Shown: piece by piece, positions 5,159 through 6,236 of the stretch
How positions within the stretch are numbered: the first letter of the stretch is position 1
Layout: each line of letters begins with the position of its first letter
Source: Desulfobacterales bacterium
GTDB lineage: Bacteria > Desulfobacterota > Desulfobacteria > Desulfobacterales > ETH-SRB1
Length of the DNA stretch: 6,236 nucleotides
Direction of reading: 5' to 3'
Assembly: GCA_030017395.1 (NCBI GenBank)
Contig: JASEIZ010000126.1
Span: 1-6,236 of the forward strand
Notes under the pieces: generated by a model
What the model saw: the letters and a program-made list of their open reading frames with translations, nothing else
Told to the model about the DNA's origin: nothing
Database searches by the model: none
Translations under genes and position numbers: made by a program

Positions 5159-6106
5159 TCAACAAGGAAAAATTAAAGTAAAAGCCGATCCTTTTCCTAT
5201 CCCTTTGCTTTCAGCAATTACCTTCCCCTTATGAATGTGAGCTATATTCTGTACCAGATATAGCCCAAGCCCACTGCCTCTGGGCGATATATTATCAGAC
5301 CTGTCAACCCGATAAAATTTTTTGAAAATCTTCTTAAGCTCTCTTTTTTCAATTCCAATACCGTTATCTTCAAACCGGATATTCAACTTGCTTTTATTAA
5401 TTGCAAATGAAATATCAACTGTTGATTGCTTAGACCTGTTATATTTGATAGCATTAGTAATAAGATTCATCAAAAGCATTTCAAATAAAGACGAATTAAT
5501 ACGATATAGAAAAGGCCGATCTAAAGGATTATGAATTTTGACCTCACAACCCCTGAAAAGGTGAACATTGTTTTTACAAAACTGCTCAATTATTTGAACA
5601 AGATCCAACATCACAAACTTACCCCCATAGCTCTTGCTCTCAATTCCGGAAAGATTTAAGATTAAGCTGATATTATCAAAAAGCCGGCTGACATCCTGAA
5701 TCATATAACTTATATATTTGAGTTGATCTCCCCTTGACAGCTCATGTTTTTCAAATGTTTCAAGATAGAGTTTTAAAGAAGTAACAGGAGATTTCAGTTC
5801 ATGAGTAAAATTGTTAATAAAGTTGCGCTGCGTCCTGTAAAGTTCCAATGCTTTATGATGATAGACAAAAATAGTAAATATCCCCATAAATATAATCCCG
5901 ACAAGTATCGAAAGAATCATAATTACCACCCATGTCTGAGATTCCAGAACCTGTTCAGGATCAAGATTTAACTCCAGCACAAGCTTCTTTAAGCCGGCGC
6001 TTATCTCGATATACCAGTAAATATATAAAAACAGGGACATGGCCAGAGCCGCAACAGAAAGCATTAAAATAAGTATTGGATGAAAAAACCACTTTGATCG
6101 ATACAT
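5159..6106 (-). CDS. Sensor histidine kinase, two membrane segments, minimal periplasmic loop
   Basis: This inner-membrane sensor autophosphorylates on histidine and presumably passes the phosphate to the regulator encoded next. It has 315 residues. Membrane segments lie at about 9-31 and 58-82, separated by only about 26 residues outside. The dimerisation/phospho-acceptor domain begins right after the second segment: NFTHELKSPVTSLKLYL, with His102. The ATPase domain follows, with N-box MNLITNAIKYN (N214, N218), G1 box DNGIGI (247-252), F-box FKKFYRV (261-267) and G2 box GSGLGL (277-282), ending in the usual GKGSAFTLIFP strand. No HAMP or PAS domain is visible, so the signal is probably sensed in or at the membrane, or through a partner protein. 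ATG 6106 is preceded by only a weak GCGGG site. The gene heads a minus-strand group with the regulator 88 bases downstream, and insertion-sequence-like repeats begin about 80 bases upstream. Confidence 0.94.
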   Translation of the reverse strand: MYRSKWFFHPILILMLSVAALAMSLFLYIYWYIEISAGLKKLVLELNLDPEQVLESQTWVVIMILSILVGIIFMGIFTIFVYHHKALELYRTQRNFINNFTHELKSPVTSLKLYLETFEKHELSRGDQLKYISYMIQDVSRLFDNISLILNLSGIESKSYGGKFVMLDLVQIIEQFCKNNVHLFRGCEVKIHNPLDRPFLYRINSSLFEMLLMNLITNAIKYNRSKQSTVDISFAINKSKLNIRFEDNGIGIEKRELKKIFKKFYRVDRSDNISPRGSGLGLYLVQNIAHIHKGKVIAESKGIGKGSAFTLIFPC

Positions 6107-6187
6107 ATGCCCGCTTGTGTAAAACTTTTGTAAAACCCCAAAAACTGCTGTAGTTTAATTAACTTTTTTGTAATATTTAAATGTTGA

Positions 6188-6236
6188 GTGCCAGGACATC
6201 GTTAACGATTTTATGTGCCAAGACATCGTTAACACT
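6188..6236. repeat. Pair of 19-base direct repeats, probable end of an insertion sequence
   Basis: GTGCCAGGACATCGTTAAC (6188-6206) and GTGCCAAGACATCGTTAAC (6215-6233) differ at one base and are spaced 27 bases apart. The first copy runs into ATCGTTAACGAT (6198-6209), a perfect 12-base palindrome. Tandem, slightly different transposase-binding repeats of this size are typical of the ends of IS21- or IS481-like elements; read on the minus strand the stretch begins TGTTAAC and reaches ...CAACA. No transposase is in view, so the family is not settled. The element would continue beyond the right edge, leaving only about 80 bases upstream of the kinase gene. Confidence 0.55.

Overview
The window is a stretch of bacterial chromosome, AT-leaning, with ordinary housekeeping and regulatory genes flanked by mobile-element sequence at both edges. 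The short GNAT acetyltransferase with a C-terminal Cys-x2-Cys-x5-Cys tail, the divergent phosphoglycerate kinase and the style of the palindromic intergenic repeats suggest a sulfate-reducer-like member of Desulfobacterota. That assignment is inference from family resemblance and memory; no marker gene settles it.

Left edge (1 to about 467, minus strand): the first 63 codons of an IS110-family transposase and its long upstream non-coding end. That end folds on paper into two consecutive stem / internal loop / terminal hairpin units, the architecture of the bridge RNA of IS110-group elements. All four internal-loop arms contain a CT (or complementary AG) dinucleotide at a matching place, from which a target and a donor sequence can be read. 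A partly matching site lies at 461-473, between the element and pgk. This is the most interesting signal in the window.

Plus-strand block (517-3676): phosphoglycerate kinase (pgk), a VTT/TVP38-TMEM64 (DedA superfamily) membrane protein, and a 361-residue soluble protein I do not recognise, which starts at TTG. Gaps are 67 and 102 bases with no convincing terminator or promoter between them, so they could be co-transcribed.

Convergence point (about 3675-3807): an inverted-repeat element of about 130 bp fills the whole space between the unrecognised gene and the convergent acetyltransferase gene and touches both stop codons.

Minus-strand block (6106 down to 3802): a sensor histidine kinase with two membrane segments and almost no periplasmic domain, its OmpR/PhoB-type response regulator, and a short ArgA-type N-acetyltransferase, all in one direction. 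A GC-rich hairpin sits in the 88-base gap between kinase and regulator. The kinase probably phosphorylates the regulator; its stimulus and target genes cannot be read from the sequence.

Right edge (6188-6236): two 19-base near-identical direct repeats, 27 bases apart, one containing a perfect 12-base palindrome. They look like the transposase-binding end of a second insertion sequence that continues beyond the window, just upstream of the kinase gene.
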